From assembly GCA_021161555.1 (NCBI GenBank), contig JAGHAI010000095.1, positions 1 through 37,559 of the forward strand: a stretch of 37,559 bases of DNA. Direction: 5' to 3'. The notes beneath the pieces are model-generated. The model was not told the origin of the DNA, did no database searches, and saw only the letters and a list, made by a program, of their open reading frames with translations. Shown piece after piece: positions 26,761 to 34,961 of this stretch. How positions within the stretch are numbered: position 1 is the first letter of the stretch; each line of letters opens with the position of its first letter. This DNA is from a bacterium (GTDB lineage: Bacteria > UBP14 > UBA6098 > B30-G16). The translations under genes were made by a program, and so were the position numbers.

Positions 26761-29745
26761 TTATGAAAGAACTTGCACGGTAGAACCCGCATCTGTTTTT
26801 CTCACGACAATTTTTGCGGGAAACTTATCCCGAAGCACTTCAAGATGTGTGATGACGATAATTCTGTCGAATTGAGATTGAACTTCATATATCGTCTCGA
26901 CCAGTTTTTCCAATCCCTTTTCGTCCTGCGAACCGAAACCTTCATCTATAATGAGCGTTCGCAGAGGGAATCCAGAGCGATTTGCCAGCAATCTCGAAAG
27001 GGCAAGGCGCAGTGCAAAATCTATGCGAAATTCTTCGCCGCCGCTGTATGACGAATAATCCCGCTCGCCCAATCTATCTGATATCCTCACCGTAAGTTTC
27101 TCGTCCTTTTCGGGAATTAGCCTGACGGAAAGCGCATCGTCGGTTATCGATTCGAGAATTTCATTTGCATCTTCTTCAAGCGATGCTAAATAATTTCTCA
27201 TAAGCCAATCCTGAATCCCAAGTGGACCGCATATATCCACGACACTTTTATACAGTGCACTCTCTTTCTTCAACAAAGAAATTTTTGTGGAAAGAGATTT
27301 TTTGCTATTGAGTAATTCCAGACGACTTTTCTGAGTCCCTTCCATCTCTATCTTCAACGAATTTTTATCTTCGATTTCAGCATTTATGGTTTCTACTTCC
27401 GCAGATAGTTTTTCCATCTGAGATTGCAGGTTATCCCTTTCAGTCAACGCATCGGAAAGGTTTTTCTCCTCTTTAACTGCATCAGCCATTTCCCTTTCGA
27501 CCCGCGACAACCTGTCGATGATGTTCTCTATCTTCTTCGTCAATTCGGGATATTTTTTCTCCGCATCCTGCAGGGCAAATATTTTCTCGGGGACTTTTTT
27601 CAATTCCTGCAGCCTCGCACGAATTTCACTGTGTCTGTCAGAATTATAGGAAATACCTTTCAACTGTGAATTTAATTTCTCTATTCTCTGCGAAATTTCA
27701 TCGAGAGAATTATCCTGCTCGAGTTTTAGTAGTTTTGCTCTCAAAACTTCCAGTTCCTTTTCTGCGGCTTTTTTTCTGTTTCTTATGTCAAGTATTATCT
27801 GCCATTTCCTTTCAAATGGAGCTAATTCATCGACCAGTTTTTCAGCCTCGTCGAGTGCTTCGGGCAAAAAGTTTTCCTTTTCAATCAGGCGGTCTATTTT
27901 CGATATTTCACTGCGCCACCGTCCTGCAAATTTTTTCTCCGAAATTTTTTTCTCTATTTCACGAATTTTTTCAGAACGCCTTTCGATTTCCTCTGAAATT
28001 TTTCTCAGCGCAGAAAGTTCTTCCGATAACTTATTTCTCCTGTTCTGCAACTTCTTGCAGCCCAAAATTTTGGTATCAAATTTTTCAATATTTTTTTTAA
28101 AATTTGCAATCTGCTCATTTAGATTATTTCTCCGTGTATCAGTGTTTTCAATGCTTTTTTCAATTTCTTCAATTTCAGATGCCAGTTTTTCGAGGAGTGA
28201 TTTTCTATGTTCCTCCGTCAGTTCAGTTCCACATCGGGGACACCGAGCGACCTCTCCATCGCTGATAAAATCCATTTGTCGTTTTCTTTCGGAAAGAATT
28301 TTTAAAAAATTCTGCCGTTCCTGTTCAATTGCAGATAGATTTTTTTCCGCCACTAAAAGTTTCTCCTGCAGATGAACCTTATCCTTCTCAATTTTTTCGC
28401 ATTCGGCAATTTTTTCGTCTATGGCGGTGATTTTTTCTTCCAATTCGGTTCGTCGGGTCAGTTTTTCCCGCAGAACATCGATTTCAGCCCGATGCTGTTC
28501 AATCTGTTCGCGCAGATTTCTTTCCTCCTGCTCAATTCTCATCTGTGCAATTTCTCTTTTGTGCTCGAGTTCCTGTATTTTGCTCTGAGATTTCAAAAGG
28601 TCATCAAGCATTTCCCGTGCAGATTTCAACTGCTCAACTTTTTCGGAAACAGTTTTTTCATCTTTGAGTTCGTCTTCGTATTTTTCCACTTGCTTTTCTG
28701 TGGCTTCAATTTTAGCAGAAACTTCGCTGCGTTGCTTTTCCAGAAATGTCTTCTTTTGATAAAATTCTTTTTCCGCACGAGATAATTCTTTTTGAATATT
28801 CAAAACTTTTGATAAATTCGAAGACATCTCTTCATCCTGTCGTGTGAGAGCATCGTATTCGGCTTTCTGCGCAAGAATTTCCTCTCTATGCGAGAGTATT
28901 TCCTCAAGTTGAGCGAGGTTTTGCCTCTTATTCAATAGCGATTTTTCCAGTTGACTCTTTTCACCCTGCAAATCTCTGTATGTCTTCAGGATTTTTTCCC
29001 TTTGTTTCTCTAAAGATTTCAATTCATTCATCTTCAATTCAGTATCCCTCAATTTTCTGGATTTTTCGGTCAGTTCGTCTTTCATCTTTTCTATTTCAGC
29101 GCTGATTTTTCCGAGTTCGTCTGAATAGTCCTTCAGTGTTGCAAGTTTTTCATCTATATTGTCTCTTGTGGCGGTGTGAATTTCGATTTCTGTGGATATT
29201 CTGTTATATTTTCGAGATGCAGCGTCGCGTATTCTTTGAAATTTTTCTATGCCGAGTATTTGCGCAAGATTTTTTCGTCTTTCGTGTGGCTTCATCGTCG
29301 AGAAAAGCGACGATTCGTTCTGGACAAAAACGGTCGCCAGTCTCAAACCGGTGAAATCCGTGCCGAGAATTTTTTCTATTAGCATCTGCGCATCGCTTTT
29401 TCTGTTGGAACTCGCAAGCGGTATGAATTGGTCATTAACAAGATTTAAAACTTTTAGGATTCCGCCGCTGGAGCGATTTTGCCTGCGAATTATCCTGTAT
29501 TTTTCGCCCCACATCTCAAAATCAAATTCGACTTCGGCATATTTTTTTCCCGTTCTTATGACATCCTTCGATTTTTTACCGCTTCGGGATATTCCAAAAA
29601 GCGCCCACAAAATAGCCTCAACGATGGAACTTTTGCCCGCGCCATTATCTCCGACGATGCAAAATAAAGGGGAAAAATCGAGAGGAATTTCCACCGCGGA
29701 AGAAAAACTGCGAAAATTTTCCAATTTTATCTTTATCGGAACCAT
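26761..29745 (-). CDS. SbcC/Rad50-like SMC-family ATPase
   Basis: The 994-residue protein has a split ABC ATPase: Walker A GDNGAGKSS at about 32-40 and VQNESSLF (Q-loop region) at about 141, then long coiled coils (about 170-490 and 515-840). Between them is a zinc hook CPRCG at 502-506. The C-terminal lobe has the signature YSGGEEFRIDFALRLALS, Walker B TLIIDEGFGSQD and ITHLEVLRDKF. With Mre11/SbcD it forms a nuclease complex that processes DNA ends and hairpins. No SbcD gene is present here. No obvious Shine-Dalgarno precedes the ATG. It follows the ImmA-like gene by 36 bases and is probably in the same transcript. The fold is certain; whether to call it SbcC or Rad50 is a matter of naming. 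Confidence 0.93.
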   Translation of the reverse strand: MVPIKIKLENFRSFSSAVEIPLDFSPLFCIVGDNGAGKSSIVEAILWALFGISRSGKKSKDVIRTGKKYAEVEFDFEMWGEKYRIIRRQNRSSGGILKVLNLVNDQFIPLASSNRKSDAQMLIEKILGTDFTGLRLATVFVQNESSLFSTMKPHERRKNLAQILGIEKFQRIRDAASRKYNRISTEIEIHTATRDNIDEKLATLKDYSDELGKISAEIEKMKDELTEKSRKLRDTELKMNELKSLEKQREKILKTYRDLQGEKSQLEKSLLNKRQNLAQLEEILSHREEILAQKAEYDALTRQDEEMSSNLSKVLNIQKELSRAEKEFYQKKTFLEKQRSEVSAKIEATEKQVEKYEDELKDEKTVSEKVEQLKSAREMLDDLLKSQSKIQELEHKREIAQMRIEQEERNLREQIEQHRAEIDVLREKLTRRTELEEKITAIDEKIAECEKIEKDKVHLQEKLLVAEKNLSAIEQERQNFLKILSERKRQMDFISDGEVARCPRCGTELTEEHRKSLLEKLASEIEEIEKSIENTDTRRNNLNEQIANFKKNIEKFDTKILGCKKLQNRRNKLSEELSALRKISEEIERRSEKIREIEKKISEKKFAGRWRSEISKIDRLIEKENFLPEALDEAEKLVDELAPFERKWQIILDIRNRKKAAEKELEVLRAKLLKLEQDNSLDEISQRIEKLNSQLKGISYNSDRHSEIRARLQELKKVPEKIFALQDAEKKYPELTKKIENIIDRLSRVEREMADAVKEEKNLSDALTERDNLQSQMEKLSAEVETINAEIEDKNSLKIEMEGTQKSRLELLNSKKSLSTKISLLKKESALYKSVVDICGPLGIQDWLMRNYLASLEEDANEILESITDDALSVRLIPEKDEKLTVRISDRLGERDYSSYSGGEEFRIDFALRLALSRLLANRSGFPLRTLIIDEGFGSQDEKGLEKLVETIYEVQSQFDRIIVITHLEVLRDKFPAKIVVRKTDAGSTVQVLS

Positions 29746-29781
29746 TTTTCGTACAAATAAAATATTCGCAAATGCTCAACA

Positions 29782-30249
29782 TCAACGGTATAAAATGCCG
29801 ACTTCCCTCAACCTCGCATACAAAGCCGTTTTCGACACCTGTAATATGTGTGCCACAGCATCGACCTGAAAGTCGCGGTTTGTCGAATATTTTTTCCACA
29901 AGTTTCTTAGCATTGGTTCTGGCATAAGAAGTTCGGCGGCGAAGCGGTTTGCCGCTCGTTCCATAAGTCTATTCCTGCCGGAATAACATATAAAATACCT
30001 GCTTTTGTGAGGCATTATAATATGACCGAACTCGTGAGCAATTGTGAAACGCTGGCGAACAAGCTGCAAATTTTTATTAACCACGATGACGCTCAATTTA
30101 GGGGATTTCAGGGCAATGCCATCGATTTTTTCAAAATCTTCATAGAAGACTTTTGTATTGAATTTTTTTAAAATCTCATCAAGAGGAACAGGGGGGGAGT
30201 TCATATCTATATATTTAAAAAGTTCTCTGGCGTAATCAATCACTCTCAT
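29782..30249 (-). CDS. ImmA/IrrE-family metallo-endopeptidase (M78-like)
   Basis: The 155-residue protein has the family core: a short N-terminal region, the zinc motif HEFGH at 72-76, and MERAANRFAAELLMP (95-109), whose Glu97 is the expected third ligand. The C-terminus (FQVDAVAHILQVSKTALYARL) is helix-turn-helix-like, as in many members. Known members cleave XRE-type repressors, such as ImmR in ICEBs1 or DdrO in Deinococcus, to release a mobile-element or DNA-damage response. The ATG overlaps the upstream 55-codon ORF by 14 bases, and its AGGAGG (30259-30264) lies inside that ORF, 9 bases away. No XRE repressor gene is adjacent, which is unusual. The setting between dnaB and an sbcC-like gene suggests a genome-maintenance role (inference). 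Confidence 0.85.
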   Translation of the reverse strand: MRVIDYARELFKYIDMNSPPVPLDEILKKFNTKVFYEDFEKIDGIALKSPKLSVIVVNKNLQLVRQRFTIAHEFGHIIMPHKSRYFICYSGRNRLMERAANRFAAELLMPEPMLRNLWKKYSTNRDFQVDAVAHILQVSKTALYARLREVGILYR

Positions 30250-30403
30250 CGGAAAAATCCTCCTGACACATTTGAGCTAATTTTCCTATCCACTTCTCAA
30301 TCAGTTTCCTGTCCTTTTCACTCGCCGCACCGCGACCAAAAAGCCCTTTAACCTGACTGCGCAGACTTCTTTCTATTTCTTCCCTCGTATCTTTCTCATT
30401 CAT
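30236..30403 (-). CDS. Small unrecognised 55-residue protein between dnaB and the ImmA-like gene
   Basis: This ORF runs from ATG 30403 to TGA at 30236-30238. It has a good GGAGGGG at 30411-30417, starts 2 bases after the dnaB stop, and overlaps the ImmA-like gene by 14 bases. The product starts MNEKDTREEIERSLRSQVKG and ends QEDFSDESD. It is highly charged and predicted helical, with a short LFGRGAASEKDRKLIEKWI stretch and one Cys. It is too short for an XRE helix-turn-helix domain and I know no family for it. The tight coupling suggests a partner, inhibitor or substrate of the protease; this is inference. It could also be a leader whose translation sets the protease's level. Confidence 0.6.
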   Translation of the reverse strand: MNEKDTREEIERSLRSQVKGLFGRGAASEKDRKLIEKWIGKLAQMCQEDFSDESD

Positions 30404-30405
30404 AT

Positions 30406-31851
30406 TCAAACCCCTCCGTAACTTTCATAATCATCAACTCCTTCCACATCTGCGGCAACGGGAACATTTTCTTCCTCAACATAACCATATTCCTCGAAGG
30501 ATATGCTTTCCTTATTGAACGAAAATATCACCTCGCCAGTTGGACCATTGCGCTGTTTTGCAATCATAAGGCTTGCCAGCCCTTCGGATGGAACTGGTTC
30601 GTCTTTTCCTGGTATCTTTATCTTATCAATTCTATGCACTTCGGGACGATATAGCAAGAGAACGACATCTGCATCCTGCTCGATTGCACCGGATTCTCTG
30701 AGATGGGACAATCGGGGCCTTTTATCCCCGCTTTCTTCTACCTTTCGTGAAAGTTGAGCCAGCGCTATGACAGTTACATCAAGTTCTCTCGCAAGTGCTT
30801 TGAGCGAACGCGAAATCGAAGCCACTTCCTCCTGGCGATTGTCCGTTCTCTTCGATGGAAGCACAAGTTGAAGATAGTCCACGATTATAACACCCACAGG
30901 AACGCGGCGCAGAAGCCTCCTTGCCTTTGCCCGCATTTCCATAACTGTTAAGTTAGGTGTATCATCTATGTAAATTGGTGCATTTTGAATCTGTTCGAGC
31001 TTAAAAGCAATCTGGCTTAGCTCCTTTTTTTCCAAAAAACCCTGTCTCATCCGCTGAGCGCTCACGCCGGTAACTGACGAAAGAATTCTCAACGCAACCT
31101 GCTCCTTCGACATTTCGAGGCTGAAAATAGCAACGCCACTTCGCTCGTTCTCGTCAGGATTTAATGCGATATTTCGCGCAAGAGAAAGTGCAAAAGCCGT
31201 CTTACCGGTGGAAGTGCGTCCTGCAAGAACAATGTAATCTGATGGATGCAGACCCGTAAGAAGCCTATCCAGTTTATTATATCCCGTCGAAATGCCTGTG
31301 ATGAACCTGTTTCGCTTCTGTAATTTCAAAATATCCTCATGGACATCCTGAGCGACGCTTCTAAAGGGAACGAAATCGCCGCGAAGGCGCTTTTCGGAAA
31401 TTTTGTAAAACTCCGCTTCAACGCCATCTACAAAAATTTTCACATCGCCAGGACCACGATGAGCACGCTCTATAACACTTACAGATAGGTCTATGATTTT
31501 CCGCAATAGCGCCTGTTCTTCGATGAGAGAACAATGTTCCTCAAAATGAGCAGGATTTATCACCGATGAAAGCAAATTTGCTATGTAGTCCGCACCGCCA
31601 ATCTTATCGAGTTCGCCATATTTTTTAAGAGTATTTATCACAGTTATCTCATCCACAGGCGAATTTTCGTTCACGAGCTCCATAATTCTGTTGAAAATTA
31701 TCGCATTCGCTCGGGAATAGAACATTTCAGCCTCAAGCAGTTCAAGACCGCGCTCGGTGAGATTGGGATACATAATCATCGCACCCAGAACATCCCTCTC
31801 CGCTTCCAATGCCTGCGGCGGAATGTTTTCCATTTTGCCTTTATCTGCCAT
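30406..31851 (-). CDS. dnaB: Replicative DNA helicase DnaB
   Basis: The 481 residues cover the full DnaB: N-terminal domain (IPPQALEAERDVLGAMI, about 10-110), linker, and RecA-like ATPase with Walker A AGRTSTGKTA (about 210-219), SLEMSKEQ, Walker B VIIVDYLQL (about 321-329), LSRKVEE and LRESGAIEQDADVVLLLYRP. It unwinds DNA ahead of the replication fork as a hexamer and recruits primase. No intein interrupts the usual insertion points. GGTGAT precedes the ATG by 5 bases. It lies 126 bases after rseP and 2 bases before the small ORF, so it probably heads the dnaB-ORF-protease-sbcC stretch. I found no convincing promoter in the 31852-31977 gap. Confidence 0.96.
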   Translation of the reverse strand: MADKGKMENIPPQALEAERDVLGAMIMYPNLTERGLELLEAEMFYSRANAIIFNRIMELVNENSPVDEITVINTLKKYGELDKIGGADYIANLLSSVINPAHFEEHCSLIEEQALLRKIIDLSVSVIERAHRGPGDVKIFVDGVEAEFYKISEKRLRGDFVPFRSVAQDVHEDILKLQKRNRFITGISTGYNKLDRLLTGLHPSDYIVLAGRTSTGKTAFALSLARNIALNPDENERSGVAIFSLEMSKEQVALRILSSVTGVSAQRMRQGFLEKKELSQIAFKLEQIQNAPIYIDDTPNLTVMEMRAKARRLLRRVPVGVIIVDYLQLVLPSKRTDNRQEEVASISRSLKALARELDVTVIALAQLSRKVEESGDKRPRLSHLRESGAIEQDADVVLLLYRPEVHRIDKIKIPGKDEPVPSEGLASLMIAKQRNGPTGEVIFSFNKESISFEEYGYVEEENVPVAADVEGVDDYESYGGV

Positions 31852-31977
31852 AATGTATCACCACGCAAATATTCGCATTGAATTTTTATAATTATGCTTC
31901 AGTTTGAGACTGCATTTTACACACAAATAGGGGAGAAATGAACATCTTGTTCAAAATTTAGCCTTTTGTTCGTAAAA

Positions 31978-33030
31978 TTAAAGCAGTCTCAGAACATCCT
32001 TTATCGTCACAAGCAGCATTAGCGCAAGCAGAAATGCGATGCTCGCCTGTTGAATAGCTGCCATAACTTTTTCTGAAATTTTTCTCCCGCGAACGCCTTC
32101 TATTGCAGTGAATAATATCTGTCCACCATCGAGAATGGGTATGGGAAAAAGATTCAAAACAGCAAGGTTTATCGACAGCGCGGCGATGAATATAAGAAAC
32201 TGCCATATCCCCATTCTCGCTGAATCGCCGGCCATTTGCGCAATCATCACAGGACCGCCAACTTCCGAAAGTGAAGCGCTCCCGACGAGCAATTTCCATA
32301 TAAAAGAAAGAACTGCGGAAACTATTCCGATTGATGCCCCAACAGAACGCCAGACAGCAGCCACCGGACCAATATAATGCTGTTCGGTCGTGGGAACAAT
32401 GCCAATCATTCCCCAGACTGTATCTCCATTTTCAGTTTCGATGTTCCTCGCCTGCGGACTGCACCGCACTTCAAAAATTGAATCGCCTCGCTGAACGACA
32501 ATTATCACTGGCTGGTTGGGGCGCCTGTGAATTAAGCCAGCCATCTCATCCCAGTCTTCAACGGAATCCCCGTCTATGGAAATAATCAAATCCTGCGGCA
32601 ATATTCCTGCTTCGTCTGCGGGCATTCCAGGAATCACAGAACCTATTCGGGGTGTATCAAAATGCGGAACACTTTCGCCGACAAAGGCAAAGACCAGCCA
32701 CAAAAGAAAAATTCCCAGAACGATATTCATCAAAGGTCCTGCAACGAGAACGGCAATTCTTATCAATGGATGCTTCTGGGCAAAACTTTTTGAACTGTCG
32801 GTTGTTTTTGCTCCTGGTTCTTCGCCCACGAGTTTCACATAACCTCCAAAAGGTATCCATCCTATGCAATATTCCGTTTCTCCGATTTTCTTTGAAACCA
32901 TCGTCGGCGGATAGCCAATTGAAAATTTTTCCACGCCAACGCCGAAAATCTTCGCCACCGTGAAATGCCCCAATTCGTGGATAAATACAATTATCCCCAG
33001 AACAATTATGGCGGATATGACGACTATCAT
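31978..33030 (-). CDS. rseP: RseP-type site-2 zinc metalloprotease (M50)
   Basis: The 350-residue membrane protease has HELGH at about 18-22 in the first membrane helix and a GYVKLVGE membrane-associated loop at about 63-70. A single PDZ domain (about 125-195, with IGSVIPGMPADEAGILPQDLIISIDG) follows, then the C-terminal NLFPIPILDGGQ motif containing the Asp ligand, and a last hydrophobic helix. It cleaves transmembrane anti-sigma factors or signal-peptide remnants within the inner membrane. Many bacteria place rseP after dxr and cdsA; here it follows a lipoprotein gene by 49 bases instead. A 5-bp dyad at 31939-31953 lies just beyond its stop. Confidence 0.93.
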   Translation of the reverse strand: MIVVISAIIVLGIIVFIHELGHFTVAKIFGVGVEKFSIGYPPTMVSKKIGETEYCIGWIPFGGYVKLVGEEPGAKTTDSSKSFAQKHPLIRIAVLVAGPLMNIVLGIFLLWLVFAFVGESVPHFDTPRIGSVIPGMPADEAGILPQDLIISIDGDSVEDWDEMAGLIHRRPNQPVIIVVQRGDSIFEVRCSPQARNIETENGDTVWGMIGIVPTTEQHYIGPVAAVWRSVGASIGIVSAVLSFIWKLLVGSASLSEVGGPVMIAQMAGDSARMGIWQFLIFIAALSINLAVLNLFPIPILDGGQILFTAIEGVRGRKISEKVMAAIQQASIAFLLALMLLVTIKDVLRLL

Positions 33031-33079
33031 TTCTTATATTCCAGATTTTTTAAACAAAATTTCTATCAAATATAAAAAA

Positions 33080-33907
33080 CTAAATTCCAAATTCATAGAG
33101 AAAACAGCGCTCTGTGGGTTCATAATATTCCACTGCATTCGTCGAGCTGTCGGCGACGATAATTCCCTCCACAGGGTCGCTTTCATATCGAAAATTGAGA
33201 ATAAACGGGTCATAATCGACATCTTCGCCGTCTCTATCTCCGTCGAGATTACCAGTATCCGTTGCAGACAAAAGATTTGCACTTATCGACAGCGTGTAAT
33301 TTTTATTCAATTCGAGAGGATACGAAAATACAAGCACCGCAAGTGCAACTTCGCTGTAATATACCACATCGAAAAATTGGTTTGCCCAGTCGTCCTCGAG
33401 AACCGTGATGTTCATCGGCAATGAAATGCTATCCACCCCCTCGGAAAAATATATCCCAATCGAATTGACTTCGCCATCAGTCGAATTATAAGACCTCAAC
33501 AAATCAACATAATATACCTGCAAAACATTTCCTGTCCAGAAAGTTTGTTTCATCGATTGCATTTTTTCCCCCGACGCATCTTCAATGTCGCCGTCTATTT
33601 CAAAACGATATTCGGTGGAATCCTGCAGCTTCGTATATGGAATAAACGCAATTCTATCTCCGCTGTAATACACATCGCCAGGGACGGGAACTTCCTGCGG
33701 CAGAATAAGAAGCTTTACAGTTTCCGATGAGACACCATACAGAGGTTTTCTGCCCACATCCACAGATGCAATTATGTGTAGATTTCGTCTGACATTTTCA
33801 ACTCCGAAATTAAGACATCTTACAGTGGGGGAGTGGTCTTCTGCGCCGCAGCCGATAATAATGAACACAACCACCAAAAGTGTCGCTGTCAATACCAACA
33901 ATTTCAT
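33080..33907 (-). CDS. Lipoprotein with two SbsA/Big_5-like Ig domains
   Basis: The ATG at 33907 gives a clean lipoprotein signal (MKLLVLTATL, hydrophobic core, lipobox IIGC with Cys20) and a 275-residue product. A longer frame from 33985 would add 26 residues overlapping the upstream gene and bury the signal peptide. Residues about 25-125 resemble an SbsA-type Ig domain (strand GDRIAFIPYTKLQDSTEYRF, then IEDASG and FWTG). Residues about 130-240 look like a second one (SIGIYFSEGVDSI, LELNKNYTLSI). An acidic, possibly calcium-binding stretch (GNLDGDRDGEDVDYDP) lies near the end. The function is unknown; the location is probably outer membrane or periplasm. It starts 37 bases after the TPR gene's stop. 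Confidence 0.72.
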   Translation of the reverse strand: MKLLVLTATLLVVVFIIIGCGAEDHSPTVRCLNFGVENVRRNLHIIASVDVGRKPLYGVSSETVKLLILPQEVPVPGDVYYSGDRIAFIPYTKLQDSTEYRFEIDGDIEDASGEKMQSMKQTFWTGNVLQVYYVDLLRSYNSTDGEVNSIGIYFSEGVDSISLPMNITVLEDDWANQFFDVVYYSEVALAVLVFSYPLELNKNYTLSISANLLSATDTGNLDGDRDGEDVDYDPFILNFRYESDPVEGIIVADSSTNAVEYYEPTERCFLYEFGI

Positions 33908-33944
33908 CTTATATGTGCGTAGAAAAAGCATCTGTCTATGAAGA

Positions 33945-34961
33945 TTATCTGATGAGGAACTTGTGCAGCATACATTCATCCTCAATTAAAACAAAACCTA
34001 TGTATTCGCCACTGCTCACGGGTTTTCCATCCTGATTGCTGCCATCCCAGGTCAAGTTATATTTTCCCCTCGAAAGTATCCCAGAAAATAGCATTTTCAC
34101 CATCTTTCCGCTTCTTTCATAAACGCCAGCACTAACATTGCAATTCTTGTTAAGGGAAAAATTCAATGTATGCTCTGTAGAATCGGGCATAAGATTTATC
34201 ATTTTTTCAAGCTGCGCAATTCTCTTTTCCACATTTGCCCTTTCCTCCGATGTAATCTCATTCCCGAGATAAATTGTATAATAAAAAAATGCGGGTTCGT
34301 AGTGTTTCAGCATATCATAGGATTTTGCCAGCCCGAGAATTATTTCCGGTTTTTTAGCGCGATTATTTGCCTGGCGATACCAGTTCAGTGCTTCATCCCA
34401 ATCGCCACGAAGTTGTGCGAGATATCCCTTGCCCCAATATCCTCCCCAGAAGTCATCGTGGGTGAGCGCCTTCGTAAATTCCACATCTGCATCTTCGATA
34501 TCAGAATACTTCAAGCGCATCTTTCCCAGTCGAAAGTGAAGCTCTGCATAATGCGGGTCATCGGGCGGACATCTTTCAAAAAAGGACATCGCCTTCTTTT
34601 CATCTCCCTTTTGAATGTATATGTCCCCAAGATAGCCCCACAATTCGGAAAATTTTTCGTTCATCTGCAGAGCCTTTCTCATAAAAATTTCTGCACGGTA
34701 TAGGTCGCCAGCGCCATAATAAGCAATTCCCAACCCACGATATGCGGGGGCATACTGCGGGTCTATGCCGACCGCTCTGCGCAAAATTGATACCGCTTCT
34801 TTATACTCATTATCATCTATTAGTTTTTCACCCTGACGAACCAATCCAGCCGAAGGACTTTCACTGGACAGCTCAGCAGCACACCCCGATAATAGAAGTC
34901 CCCCCGTGATAATAAAAACGGGCAGCAAAATAATTATATATGTATCTATCTTACGAGACAT
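33945..34961 (-). CDS. TPR lipoprotein with FlgD/type-A-CTD-like C-terminal domain
   Basis: The 338-residue protein has a lipoprotein signal with lipobox LLSGC (Cys27), then six or seven TPR-like helices pairs (about 40-260; for example AVGIDPQYAPAYRGLGIAYY and ALNWYRQANNRAKKPEIILG). It ends in a beta domain (about 265-338: LNFSLNKNCNVSAGVYERSG, YNLTWDGSNQDG, SSGEYIGFVLI). That last part resembles the FlgD-type Ig fold and type A sorting domains, which is unusual in a lipoprotein. The ATG overlaps the preceding gene by 16 bases. It may scaffold protein complexes at the outer membrane. Its CTD-like end could be a structural Ig domain rather than a secretion signal. Confidence 0.78.
   Translation of the reverse strand: MSRKIDTYIIILLPVFIITGGLLLSGCAAELSSESPSAGLVRQGEKLIDDNEYKEAVSILRRAVGIDPQYAPAYRGLGIAYYGAGDLYRAEIFMRKALQMNEKFSELWGYLGDIYIQKGDEKKAMSFFERCPPDDPHYAELHFRLGKMRLKYSDIEDADVEFTKALTHDDFWGGYWGKGYLAQLRGDWDEALNWYRQANNRAKKPEIILGLAKSYDMLKHYEPAFFYYTIYLGNEITSEERANVEKRIAQLEKMINLMPDSTEHTLNFSLNKNCNVSAGVYERSGKMVKMLFSGILSRGKYNLTWDGSNQDGKPVSSGEYIGFVLIEDECMLHKFLIR

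Noticed and set aside
27785-28375. 196-codon plus-strand ORF over the SbcC-like gene
   Set aside because: Its Phe/Ser-rich sequence is the antisense of Glu/Lys-rich coiled coil; it is a shadow.
31939-31953. TGAAC/GTTCA dyad after rseP
   Set aside because: Five base pairs, no T-tract; too weak to call as terminator or operator.
33905-33985. N-terminal extension of the Ig-like lipoprotein
   Set aside because: It overlaps the end of the TPR gene and would bury a clean lipoprotein signal that starts at 33907.
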